Origin: JAOZHU01 sp964632845
GTDB taxonomy: Archaea > Thermoproteota > Bathyarchaeia > Bathyarchaeales > Bathycorpusculaceae
NCBI GenBank assembly: GCA_964632845.1
Contig: CAZWDU010000002.1
Coordinates: 62,001 to 126,000 of the forward strand
Direction of reading: 5' to 3'
Length of the DNA: 64,000 nucleotides
Shown: positions 42,421-50,678 of the stretch, one piece after another
Position numbering within the stretch: the first letter of the stretch is position 1
How the letters are laid out: each line of letters opens with the position of its first letter
Translations under genes and position numbers: made by a program
Notes under the pieces: generated by a model
What the model was told of the DNA's origin: nothing
What the model saw: only the letters and a program-made list of their open reading frames with translations
Database searches by the model: none

Positions 42421-42571
42421 AAAACGCCTTTTCTCTATACAGCCGCATGCACTTTTTTTTACTGCTATCTCACAGTTTTACGAGGGGTTGTTTTTCTGAA
42501 GCTATTTAAAATAAAAAAATCTTTTATGCAACTTATTTGAAAATTACAAATAATTGGGGAAGCGGGTTAAA

Positions 42572-43405
42572 ATGAAATGTCATGATTGCGGCAAAGAAAT
42601 CGCGCTTCCATTCAAATGCCCATACTGTGAACAATATTTCTGCATAGAACACAGGCTTCCAGAAAATCACCTATGCCCTTTATCACCAAAGAGAGAGCCA
42701 TTAGGCGCCACGTTAACGCATAAAAATCCATATTCACTAACGAAGTACCGAAAAAGACACATGGCAAGACCACCAATTATTACGGGGCATAAGAGAAATG
42801 CAGCCTCTGAGTTTTCGTCAGAAGGTAAATTTCACTTCGTCAGAAACCCACATTACAGACAGAGGAAAAAAATAAAACGCGCCATTAAAGTAATCACAAG
42901 CTTAGTCATAATCGTGGCGCTCAGCTACTGCCTCTGGATAAACGCCTCATACATCACACAAATCTACAACGATGCAATAAAAACGGTTTTTCCAACAAAC
43001 ACCAATGACGAAATAGAAACCCAAATCTTCCAACTAATCAACACTGAAAGAGCAAACCGCGGATTACCCACTCTACAAAATAACACAAGCCTAACAGCTA
43101 TCGCAAAATCTTGGTGCAGTCACCTAGCGCAAACCCAAAGCTTAACACATGGCGATTTCTCCTCAAGGGTTGCGGCAAGCGGTACCTACACAGTCGGCTA
43201 TGAATACGGGGAAATAATAGAATCCTACGGAAGCACGACAGGGTCATCTTCAAACTTGGCAAGGATATTCGTTGATGGATGGTTAGATTCAGAGGGTCAT
43301 CGGGAAATTATGCTGACTGCTTCAGGCGGTTCTATGGGTGTCGGCGTAAACAGAGGCGGGGGAACCTTATACGGCGTGGTTGACTTCCAATTTGTATCCA
43401 GTTAA
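42572..43405 (+). CDS. AN1 zinc finger - membrane helix - CAP domain protein
   Basis: A 277-residue protein. The AN1 finger has exact spacing C3-x2-C6-x9-C16-x2-C19-x4-C24-x2-H27-x5-H33-x-C35. A basic linker, one membrane helix (about 100-122) and a CAP/SCP domain (about 140-277, with INTERANRGLP, LTHGDF, GHREIML) follow. The finger should face the cytoplasm and the CAP domain the exterior. GGGGAAG precedes the ATG at 42572. It is the only gene between the two tRNA 3' repeats. Confidence 0.85.
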   Translation: MKCHDCGKEIALPFKCPYCEQYFCIEHRLPENHLCPLSPKREPLGATLTHKNPYSLTKYRKRHMARPPIITGHKRNAASEFSSEGKFHFVRNPHYRQRKKIKRAIKVITSLVIIVALSYCLWINASYITQIYNDAIKTVFPTNTNDEIETQIFQLINTERANRGLPTLQNNTSLTAIAKSWCSHLAQTQSLTHGDFSSRVAASGTYTVGYEYGEIIESYGSTTGSSSNLARIFVDGWLDSEGHREIMLTASGGSMGVGVNRGGGTLYGVVDFQFVSS

Positions 43406-43609
43406 TTGTGAGTCTCGGCGTTTCAGCATAACAAACGAAACCACATCCAACGCCATCAATACCATTTAATTTTCGATATTAACTTTCGCCGATTTCCTCA
43501 GCAGCTTTCGCAATTCTCTGACGCAGATCACCAATCAACTTCATATTCAGCTAATGCGTGCGAAAAACTGAACCACTACCGCAACAATGTACCACATCAA
43601 TCTATCACC
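43406..43609. other. Intergenic DNA inside the tRNA-flanked segment
   Basis: About 200 bp after the AN1-CAP gene. No coding frame, integrase remnant or promoter could be recognised here. Confidence 0.3.
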
Positions 43610-43659
43610 TCAGCCTGCCACGTTGACGACCCGGGTTCAAATCCCGGCAACCGCACCAC
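43610..43659 (+). repeat. att-like direct repeat: displaced 3' half of tRNA-Gly
   Basis: 49 of 50 bp match 42371-42420. The one change (A at 43649) breaks a pair of the acceptor stem, as expected in a copy no longer under selection. There is no D arm or acceptor 5' strand before it, so it cannot fold as a tRNA. It marks the distal end of an integrated segment of 1,239 bp. Confidence 0.85.
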
Positions 43660-43712
43660 TTTTACATGCCACATGACGGTTTGCAGGCAACACCAGTTTT
43701 ACTGATAATCAA

Positions 43713-43883
43713 TCATTTAAACGGATTAGGTTCTAATAGTGTTAAAGGGACATTGAATATTTCGGCGATTACGCGACAAGTAACCGCAATGCGAGCCGCA
43801 TCCAACAGCAACCTGCTTCCCAAAAAAATTGCCCACTCAACCCAAATTGGAACAGTAACTTGGGCAAGCTCCATGACAACCAT
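43713..43883 (-). CDS. Possible 56-residue hydrophobic protein
   Basis: A short frame starting MVVMELAQVTVPIWVEWAIF with regular hydrophobic spacing and an ATG about 10 bp after a TATA-like TTTTATATAG. It lies just outside the distal att-like repeat. The plus-strand frame over the same DNA is less protein-like. It could be a gene fragment left by insertion or deletion at the tRNA. Confidence 0.3.
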   Translation of the reverse strand: MVVMELAQVTVPIWVEWAIFLGSRLLLDAARIAVTCRVIAEIFNVPLTLLEPNPFK

Positions 43884-43946
43884 AGCACTGCCTATATAAA
43901 AGGGAGGGGGTATGAACTTCTGAGCAATAGCCGTTCCACATCAAGC

Positions 43947-44306
43947 TTAGCTTAAGCCTTGCATACGCCTTGCAGACTCGTATGCCTGCAGAAATTCTGC
44001 GGCGAACTTGTTGGCGTTTTTCTCCGTTCCCCTATGCTGCTTGTCCACCGCCTTCGTGCGCAAATGATGATAAAACTCGTGCAGAATAACAAACGGGTTC
44101 CCTAACATGTCACTGTTGAGCACCGAGATGGTGTTATTTCTAGGCGTGTAACAGCCGAAAATGTGCCTTTTGCGCCCTTTAGGCAAGCCTATCTTCAACT
44201 GTGGCACATCCACTTTATAGTTCTCCGCCAGACGCTCAAGCGCTTCCTCTGCCTTCCCATTCAGAATCAACCAGACAATTAACGGCTTAAACTCCGCTTG
44301 CACCAC
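43947..44306 (-). CDS. Small zincin-like putative metallopeptidase
   Basis: A 119-residue protein with the zinc motif HEFYHHLR near residue 76 and a downstream acidic helix with NANKFAAEFL, resembling ImmA/IrrE-type (M78) minimal zincins. The N-terminal half has no known domain. It is cytoplasmic. ImmA-type peptidases often cleave repressors in mobile elements, but no such partner is adjacent. Function open. Confidence 0.55.
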   Translation of the reverse strand: MVQAEFKPLIVWLILNGKAEEALERLAENYKVDVPQLKIGLPKGRKRHIFGCYTPRNNTISVLNSDMLGNPFVILHEFYHHLRTKAVDKQHRGTEKNANKFAAEFLQAYESARRMQGLS

Positions 44307-44344
44307 AGTTCCTTCTCAGTTCACCTTTGTGAAACAGATGAAAG

Positions 44345-44365
44345 ACACTTTTTAATTAAAAGTGT
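44345..44365. repeat. Inverted repeat between two minus-strand genes
   Basis: ACACTTTT and AAAAGTGT arms (8 bp) around TAATT, lying after the stop of the membrane-protein gene and before the small zincin gene. The A/T core could also serve as the TATA of the latter. Confidence 0.35.
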
Positions 44366-44373
44366 TTAGGCGC

Positions 44374-44808
44374 TTACGCAGCCACTGCACTGACCATCAC
44401 GACTAGGTTGTTCACCACAGCAAACAACAAGAAACCCGTAGCTGCCACGCATGCACCTTTAAGAATCACGTTCGTACACTTAAACGACCGAGTTGCCTTG
44501 TCTTGAATTTCAAGCAGCATACGTTCACCCTTATAAAACATAAACCCCAAACACGCGGTTGTGGCGATTTTTATAACCGTAAACGCTGGCAAACTGGCTC
44601 CAGCGATGCCTGCGATAAACGGGTTACTTTCAACAGCTCCAAAAAAGACTATGCCCACAATGGTGGTTAACAAATCCAGCAGCCCAGCTACGACAAGCGC
44701 CAAACTTAAACCCACTTTAACTCTGAACATGCCTGTTAACACCAGCCCTGCTTCGTGAACTACGCTTGTACTGCGCGTTTCCAGCTTAAGTATGAAATTT
44801 CGACCCAC
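44374..44808 (-). CDS. DUF5658-like membrane protein
   Basis: A 144-residue protein with three to four helices. The core LLDLLTTIVGIVFFGAVESNP is the DUF5658-type signature (helix, then E-x-NP; residues 43-63 in part), then VIKIATTACLGF. Starts: GTG 44808, or an ATG at 44730 immediately before the first helix. No function is known. Confidence 0.6.
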   Translation of the reverse strand: MGRNFILKLETRSTSVVHEAGLVLTGMFRVKVGLSLALVVAGLLDLLTTIVGIVFFGAVESNPFIAGIAGASLPAFTVIKIATTACLGFMFYKGERMLLEIQDKATRSFKCTNVILKGACVAATGFLLFAVVNNLVVMVSAVAA

Positions 44809-44938
44809 GACATATTACAGAATCGTATTACACACGAAACCACGCAGGCAACAACACAGCTTACACACATATTACAAAAAGTCTTAAGAACACCCCAACC
44901 ATAACCCATTATAATAGCACGTGTCACGAAGGGCAAAC

Positions 44939-46240
44939 ATGTTGAAAATAGACGAAGTAGTCATCGTTGACGGAGTACGAACAGCCATAGGCAACTTCGG
45001 CGGCGCACTCCGCGACATCCCAGTAACACAGTTAGGCAGTAAAGCTATCAGCGAACTCCTGAAAAGAAACGGGTTACGCCCAGTTCCACCAAAAATAAAC
45101 CCAGCACACCAACCTAAGCTGTTGAGCCAAGGCTTAACGGAACTGGAGAAAAAGTATTACACGTGGAACGAAGCACAAAAAGAAATCTCCATAGACGAAG
45201 TCATAATGGGCAACGTTCTCCAAGCAGGACAAGGACAAAACGTAGCTAGACAAGCAGCCACCTACAGCGGACTCCCCAAAGAAGTACCAGCATACACAGT
45301 AAACAAAGTATGCGCCTCAGGACTAAAAGCCATCAGCCTAGCCGCCCAAGCCATAATCACACAAGAAGCCAACGTCATCATCGCAGGCGGCATGGAAAAC
45401 ATGAGCAACACACCCTACGCACTGCCAAAAGCCCGATGGGGATACAAAATGGACATAACAGGACAAGGCGAAATACACGACCTCATGGTCCTAGACGGCT
45501 TAATAGAATCACTTTACGGCTACCACATGGGCATAACAGCCGAAAACATAGCTGAAAAATACCAAATCACCCGCCAAGAGCAAGATGAACTTGGGCTTCT
45601 CAGCCACCAGCGAGCACGCGCCGCCATAAAAAACGGCGCATTCAAAGACGAAATAACCCCCTTCGCAGTCCCGCAGAAAAAAGGCGAACCAGTAGTCTTC
45701 GACACGGATGAACGTCCCATGGAAACCTCGCTTGAAAAAATGGCAAAACTCAAACCAGCGTTCAAAAAAGACGGCGCAGTCACCGCAGGCAACTCCTCTG
45801 GAATCAACGACGCTGCAGCAGCCGTTCTACTCATGAACGAGGAAACCTGCACGCAACACGGACTTAAACCCATGGCGCGAATCTTGGGCTTCGCATCCAG
45901 CGCATTAGACCCAGCATACATGGGACTAGGACCCGTACCCGCCACAAAAAAAGCCTTAAAAAACGCAGGCATAACCTTAGACGACTTAGGCATCATTGAA
46001 CTAAACGAAGCATTCGCAGCAACAACCATAGCCAGCATGAAAGAACTAGGACTAAGCGTTGACAACACAAACATTTACGGCAGCGGCATTTCACTTGGGC
46101 ATCCCATAGGCTGCACTGGAACACGCATAGTCGTCACATTACTCCACGCCATGAAACGAAACAAAGCAAGATATGGCTTGGCAACCTTGTGTGTTGGTGG
46201 CGGGCAAGGCATGGCAATGGTCTTCGAACTAGCTAACTAA
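44939..46240 (+). CDS. Acetyl-CoA acetyltransferase (thiolase)
   Basis: A 433-residue thiolase: VRTAIGNFGG at the start, nucleophile in VNKVCASGLKA, GGMENMSNTPYALP, LNEAFA with the helper region, and GHPIGCTGTR holding the second Cys. Relative to ordinary thiolases it carries an extra segment of about 40 residues (roughly 47-85, with HQPKLLSQGL). It condenses two acetyl-CoA or cleaves 3-ketoacyl-CoA. A TATA-like CATTATAATAG is centred about 27 bp before the ATG at 44939, so this start is favoured and the mRNA is probably leaderless. Confidence 0.92.
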   Translation: MLKIDEVVIVDGVRTAIGNFGGALRDIPVTQLGSKAISELLKRNGLRPVPPKINPAHQPKLLSQGLTELEKKYYTWNEAQKEISIDEVIMGNVLQAGQGQNVARQAATYSGLPKEVPAYTVNKVCASGLKAISLAAQAIITQEANVIIAGGMENMSNTPYALPKARWGYKMDITGQGEIHDLMVLDGLIESLYGYHMGITAENIAEKYQITRQEQDELGLLSHQRARAAIKNGAFKDEITPFAVPQKKGEPVVFDTDERPMETSLEKMAKLKPAFKKDGAVTAGNSSGINDAAAAVLLMNEETCTQHGLKPMARILGFASSALDPAYMGLGPVPATKKALKNAGITLDDLGIIELNEAFAATTIASMKELGLSVDNTNIYGSGISLGHPIGCTGTRIVVTLLHAMKRNKARYGLATLCVGGGQGMAMVFELAN

Positions 46241-46329
46241 AGCGCCGTCACGCAAACATCATCCTGAAACCGCGACGCACGTTACATTCTTATCTTTCAG
46301 TCGCTATTAGCTAGTTGAGGGATACTGGT

Positions 46330-47547
46330 TTGTTAACCATCGGCATAATTGGGAAAACAAACGCAGGTAAAACAACCTTATTCAATGCAGCCACCCTCTT
46401 AAACGCCAAAATATCCAACTTCCCATTCACCACAAAAAAACCAAACATCGGCACAGCATACGTCTGCGACATTTGCGTCTGTAAAGAACTAAACGTAACC
46501 GACAACCCTCTGAATTCCACGTGCATAGATGGTTGGCGATACGTCCCAGTCAAAATTGTTGATGTGCCTGGATTAGTAAAAGATGCATGGATGGGCAAAG
46601 GCTTAGGGAACCAGTTTCTTTCAGTCATCGGACAAGCTGACGCACTGATTCACGTAGTAGATGCTTCAGGCTCAATTGACGCTGACGGAAAAATAACCCA
46701 GCCTGGAAGCGGCAACCCCGTGCAAGACGCCGTTGACGTGGAAATGGAAATCAACAGATGGATAGCCGACATAATTGAACGCAACCGAGACTTTATAATC
46801 CGTGAAGCATCATCCACCTCCCTGCCTGAAGCAGTTGCGAAAGCGCTGTCAGGAGTAAAAGCTAATCCACCGCAGATTCTCCAAGCCTTAGAAAAATCCG
46901 AGTTGCGAAGCGTTCCCTTCGCTAAGTGGAACCTAAATCAAACCATCAAGTTCGCCGCGTTCCTCCTTCCAATAATCAAGCCCACTCTGATAATAGCCAA
47001 CAAAATGGATGTGCTCACCTCCGAAAAATACATTGAACTGTTAACTCAATACTACGGACGCAGCTTAGTCGCGGCGTGCTCTGCCGAGGCGGAACTGGTT
47101 CTCAGAAGAGCCGAAAAAATGGGGTTACTTCAGTACACGCCAGTTCAAGAAAAGTTCAAAATACAAGAAAATGCGCGGCTTACAGCAAAGCAACAGGGTG
47201 CTTTGGATTATATTGAAAAAAGGGTTATGGAGAAATGGATAAGCACTGGCATCCAGCAAGCCTTGAACACCGTCGTCTTCAAACTTCTGAAAACTAACAT
47301 GGTTTATCCAGTTAGTGACGAATCAAAATACACCGACCACCACGGCAACGTGCTGCCTGATGTGTATTTGATGCCAGACGGCTCAACTCCCCTTGATCTC
47401 GCACGAAACATACACACACGCCTTGTAGAAAACTACATCCTCGCACTTGACGCCAAAACAGGAATACGCTTGCCTAAAGACTACACTTTGAGACATAAAG
47501 ACGTAATCAAAATAATGACTCGTCCTGCGGCAAAACAACAGAAGTAA
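46330..47547 (+). CDS. YchF-like OBG-family GTPase with TGS domain
   Basis: A 405-residue protein with G1 GKTNAGKTTLF at the N-terminus, DVPGLVKDAWMGKGLGNQF (G3), NKMD (G4) and a C-terminal TGS domain. It matches the archaeal branch of YchF/Obg ATPases associated with ribosomes. GAGGGAT lies 7 nt before TTG 46330, which I take as the start in preference to TTG 46315. Confidence 0.9.
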   Translation: MLTIGIIGKTNAGKTTLFNAATLLNAKISNFPFTTKKPNIGTAYVCDICVCKELNVTDNPLNSTCIDGWRYVPVKIVDVPGLVKDAWMGKGLGNQFLSVIGQADALIHVVDASGSIDADGKITQPGSGNPVQDAVDVEMEINRWIADIIERNRDFIIREASSTSLPEAVAKALSGVKANPPQILQALEKSELRSVPFAKWNLNQTIKFAAFLLPIIKPTLIIANKMDVLTSEKYIELLTQYYGRSLVAACSAEAELVLRRAEKMGLLQYTPVQEKFKIQENARLTAKQQGALDYIEKRVMEKWISTGIQQALNTVVFKLLKTNMVYPVSDESKYTDHHGNVLPDVYLMPDGSTPLDLARNIHTRLVENYILALDAKTGIRLPKDYTLRHKDVIKIMTRPAAKQQK

Positions 47548-47687
47548 CTAGGCACACCCAGCAACCGCAAAGCTTCAACTGCCACAGCATCAAAAACGCA
47601 ATTTCCGAAAAACCCCTGCGTCTTGAAGCCTGTTTCCCAACAGTTTAATAATGTATGGTTACGCTGTATATTCAGGTGACTTACCAC

Positions 47688-47918
47688 TTGTTATCTGCTT
47701 GCGTTTTAATAAGAACCATGCACGGCAAATTTGAAGACGTTGTCACGTCAATCCGCCAGTTGAAACCCGTCAAACGCGTTTTCCCAACACTTGGAAGATA
47801 CGACGCAGTAGTAGACCTTGAAGCCGCAGACCACACAGAGCTAGACGCCACAGTACTGAGGCTAGGATGCATCGCCGGCGTAGTCTTCACCGAAACCCTC
47901 ATGGAGATACAACATTAA
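47688..47918 (+). CDS. Stand-alone Lrp/AsnC ligand-binding (RAM) domain protein 1
   Basis: A 76-residue RAM domain without a DNA-binding helix-turn-helix: ACVLIRTMHGKFEDVV, the YDAVVDLEA strand and a terminal VFTETLMEI. The start at TTG 47688 follows GGTGA. It also makes the N-terminus (MLSACVLI) line up with the next gene's (MLDACILL). Such domains form ring oligomers that bind amino acids or pair with DNA-binding Lrp proteins. Confidence 0.8.
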   Translation: MLSACVLIRTMHGKFEDVVTSIRQLKPVKRVFPTLGRYDAVVDLEAADHTELDATVLRLGCIAGVVFTETLMEIQH

Positions 47919-47930
47919 GAAGTGACAAAC

Positions 47931-48155
47931 ATGCTAGACGCGTGTATACTGTTAAAAATTGTGCCCACCAAAGCAAACAAAATCCTAACTACAATCAGCC
48001 AAATCGCCGGCGTTAGAAAAGCATACTTCACATACGGAAGATTCGACATAGCTGTCTTTGTCGAAGTCCAAGATTACAAGACACTGCGGGAAATCACAAC
48101 CAACATCAACAGCATTGAAGGCATAAGAAGCACGGAAACACTACCAGAAGCTTAA
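47931..48155 (+). CDS. Stand-alone Lrp/AsnC ligand-binding (RAM) domain protein 2
   Basis: A 74-residue paralogue of the preceding gene: MLDACILLKIVP, GRFDIAVFVEV and STETLPEA. It is separated by 12 bp from gene 1. The two proteins probably form a mixed ring or sense related ligands. No HTH partner is adjacent. Confidence 0.8.
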   Translation: MLDACILLKIVPTKANKILTTISQIAGVRKAYFTYGRFDIAVFVEVQDYKTLREITTNINSIEGIRSTETLPEA

Positions 48156-48303
48156 CGCACCCTTTCCCTTTTTTAAGCTCGTAAAAAGCGAAACCCGTGG
48201 ACTGCGAAAACAAAGCACAGCACGTAGTCTACGCAAGAAAACGGGAAAATAAATTAATAGCAGCAACTTTGAATATGTCTGCAACAAAATAAAATAGCAC
48301 AGT

Positions 48304-48381
48304 GGGCCGGTAGTCTAGCTCGGTTAGGACATCTGCTTGACGTGCAGAAGGTCACCGGTTCAAATCCGGTCCGGCCCACCA
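48304..48381 (+). tRNA. tRNA-Val (GAC), CCA encoded
   Basis: Acceptor arms GGGCCGG and CCGGCCC pair. The anticodon stem TCTGC/GCAGA encloses loop TTGACGT with anticodon GAC. The T arm is ACCGG-TTCAAAT-CCGGT. A discriminator A and CCA follow. No intron. A TATA-like AAATTAATAG lies about 50 bp upstream. Confidence 0.95.
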
Positions 48382-48626
48382 CAAACTAGCCTGAAAATTT
48401 TGATTATGCAATTATTCGGTTGGGCTATTTTCCAATGTTTTTCCACTATGGAAGCAAAATTTCAGCCAGTGGTTCCACCCCCATTTGGGTTCAAAATCTA
48501 CCGAACACACCAATAGATGCAACATTGTTTGCTTCTTAGAAGAAAAGCTTCTTCGTTCTTCCAATTTCCTTATATTTGGATTACATGTTACTGGATTTAT
48601 AAGCCAAGGGGTTGGAGGTGTAAAGA

Positions 48627-49112
48627 ATGAGATTACCTTTTTTCGTCCAGAAAGAGGTTGAACAAATACATGCTCAACTGGCACCTGAAAAACTGAGCGT
48701 GAACACACTTTTGTCACAACAAGCAGACTACAATAAGAGGGCAGTTCTCGTGCAAGGCATCGTTGTTTCCGTGGTTAGCCTTGACGAGATGGATAAACAA
48801 ACTGTTGGCACATGGTTTCTAAATTTGCCCACAACCGTGGAAACCACCGCCTCAGCAACGTACTTTTACTTGCAGAGCGAAATTGGTGAGAAAATTCTAG
48901 TACGATATCCAGCTGACGTGGACGTTTCAGTTCAAGACCATGTGGTTATCGTAGGCATGTTCAATGCCCACGGCGTTACCATCGAAACTAAAGGGTTACT
49001 TGGAACAAAACAGGAAAAGATTGTGAACCCCGTGGGAGAACCAATAATCGGAGCCATAACGGTAGAAAACCAAACGAAGCAAAAACTAGAATATGTCCGA
49101 CAAAACCGCTAA
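48627..49112 (+). CDS. Hypothetical OB-fold-like protein
   Basis: A 161-residue soluble protein with a GGAGGTG ribosome-binding site. The middle (RAVLVQGIVVSVVS, TYFYLQSEIGEKILVRYP, DHVVIVGMFNAHGVTIET) has the strand pattern of an OB fold. No catalytic motif and no clear family. It could bind nucleic acid or a partner protein. Confidence 0.5.
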   Translation: MRLPFFVQKEVEQIHAQLAPEKLSVNTLLSQQADYNKRAVLVQGIVVSVVSLDEMDKQTVGTWFLNLPTTVETTASATYFYLQSEIGEKILVRYPADVDVSVQDHVVIVGMFNAHGVTIETKGLLGTKQEKIVNPVGEPIIGAITVENQTKQKLEYVRQNR

Positions 49113-49244
49113 GCATAATCTCAAAAATCTTGTTGGATCTAAAGCGGTGTTTGATTTCGTCAAGCTTGGGCTATATACAAGGTTGAAGTCCGTAATCTAA
49201 TGCTAAAGGAATTGCACCTATCGGCTGATAAATCCAGTTGTGAT

Positions 49245-49982
49245 TCAGCGCCTTTGCCTCAGAATTTCTTTTGCCAGCACATCCAGTTCAAGAGGCGAAA
49301 ACACGTATTTTCCTTCCGCTGTAAGTATGAAGCTGGGCAGTTGTGCGCTCCGCAAAACTGGTACAGTGGGGTTGCTGACTTGCAGTTGCACGTTTTTGTT
49401 GGCAAAAACGAGGACGCCGTTGACCCAGATGTTTTTTGATTTGAAAACTGCAAGATGCTCGATTACTCTTTTGACTCTTGTCGCGTTTCTCTTTGCCTGC
49501 TTGCTTGGGCTTCCCACATCATAATGCGTTAGGCGGTTGAATTTGCCGTTGTGCCTGCTTGACCATTTGTCGCCGTCGCAAGCGATTTTGCCTGCATAAT
49601 TCTTTGTTTCTATCACAAAAACGCCGTTAGGTCCAAGAACAATGTGGTCGATGTTGCCGTAGCCATCACCAAGCGTCACGTCGTTAATCAATGAGTATTC
49701 GTCGCCTAGGGTTGAGGAAAGGATTTTGGAGACGCTTTTTTCTCCCTCGTATCCTCGCTTGTAACCTGAGTAGCCTCGGAAGAATAACCAAGCGACAACA
49801 AAGAGAATCAACAATGTTGAAGCGCGCACAAGTTCGTATCTGCCTGCATCCACGTATAGGGGCGAATTCGGCACAGCAGAAATTAAGACAACGGCGAATA
49901 TAACCATGAAGAGAAACGCTGTTGACAGTTTTTTGAACGCTTTTCTTTTGAGGTAGCTGCCTGATTTTTTCAAAATTTTCAT
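49245..49982 (-). CDS. NERD-domain protein with membrane anchor
   Basis: A 245-residue protein. Two N-terminal helices (about 21-37 and 52-68) are followed by a NERD (nuclease-related) domain: GYEGEKSVSKIL, NDVTLGDGYGNIDHIVLGPNGVFVIETKNYAG split over residues 100-131, with the PD-(D/E)xK-like D...ETKN set. The C-terminus is a linker with LPSFIL. It may be a membrane-bound nuclease or DNA-processing factor. Confidence 0.8.
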   Translation of the reverse strand: MKILKKSGSYLKRKAFKKLSTAFLFMVIFAVVLISAVPNSPLYVDAGRYELVRASTLLILFVVAWLFFRGYSGYKRGYEGEKSVSKILSSTLGDEYSLINDVTLGDGYGNIDHIVLGPNGVFVIETKNYAGKIACDGDKWSSRHNGKFNRLTHYDVGSPSKQAKRNATRVKRVIEHLAVFKSKNIWVNGVLVFANKNVQLQVSNPTVPVLRSAQLPSFILTAEGKYVFSPLELDVLAKEILRQRR

Positions 49983-50346
49983 GGTTAAATCAGCTGCTGG
50001 TCCTGTAAGTTTGATGTTAGTGTTACGTTCGCAAGTATATTATGCGTTTGGCTTGTTTTTCAGTTGCGTGGCTAACTTGCACGCTTTTTCTTTCGCTAAA
50101 TTTGCGGGTTGCTATGGAATTTCAATTTGGCTATGCTACTTATACAGTTCTCGCTTGTTAAAAGTTGAAAAGTGGATTGTATTGTTGATTTGTAGCGAAG
50201 CTGCATGTGCAAGTTTCGTAGGTGTTTTCGCCGATTATTCTAATCTGGAACACGTTTTACCGTGTATTTTTGGTAACATCGCTGTTTTCTCTCATTGTAT
50301 TAAAGTTCGGGTAGAGAAATGCCAAATCTCAGAGTTTTGTATCTGA
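49981..50346 (+). CDS. Doubtful hydrophobic frame
   Basis: A 121-residue frame divergent from and overlapping the NERD gene start by 2 bp. It is hydrophobic with many Cys and Phe and lacks charged helix borders. No Shine-Dalgarno. It occupies an otherwise empty 440-bp stretch. Kept at low confidence as a possible membrane protein. Confidence 0.2.
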   Translation: MVKSAAGPVSLMLVLRSQVYYAFGLFFSCVANLHAFSFAKFAGCYGISIWLCYLYSSRLLKVEKWIVLLICSEAACASFVGVFADYSNLEHVLPCIFGNIAVFSHCIKVRVEKCQISEFCI

Positions 50347-50422
50347 AATCGTGAGCAGTGGCAAATACTGACAATTCATAAGTCATAAATCAACTTGCAG
50401 AGGACATGAAAGAAGATGAAAA

Positions 50423-50590
50423 ATGAAAAGTGACGCGGAGATTCCGTGTTCCACCTGTCAGTTGTGGAACCAAAAGACAAAGAGCTTTTCCTGTGACCCA
50501 AATAAGTGTGAGAAGTTGTCTTACTGGTTGCTAAAACATGTCAGAGATGTCACAGGCGGCTTAAACGAACCGGTCCAATATGTAGTTTGA
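50423..50590 (+). CDS. 55-residue Cys-rich small protein
   Basis: Starts MKSDAEIPCSTC and has CDPNKC 20 residues later, giving a CxxC...CxxxxC set that could bind Zn or an Fe-S cluster, then LSYWLLKHV. No domain is known to me, but short proteins of this kind recur in anaerobic archaea. Lies between the NERD region and a convergent secreted protein gene. Confidence 0.5.
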   Translation: MKSDAEIPCSTCQLWNQKTKSFSCDPNKCEKLSYWLLKHVRDVTGGLNEPVQYVV

Positions 50591-50678
50591 TTTGGAAGAA
50601 TTTTAGCAGCTTGAATTTTTGGATAAAATATTGTTTCTTACTGAGCAGTCTTATAAGAAAACAGGTTTTCTTTTTGTC

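Noticed and set aside
43666..43899. 77-residue plus-strand frame after the displaced tRNA half
   Set aside because: Low complexity and no ribosome-binding site; the opposite-strand frame at 43713-43883 is more protein-like, though itself weak.
45520..46074. 184-residue minus-strand frame inside the thiolase gene
   Set aside because: It is a long antisense shadow of a strongly conserved gene, with the Ser/Pro/Ala bias typical of such frames.
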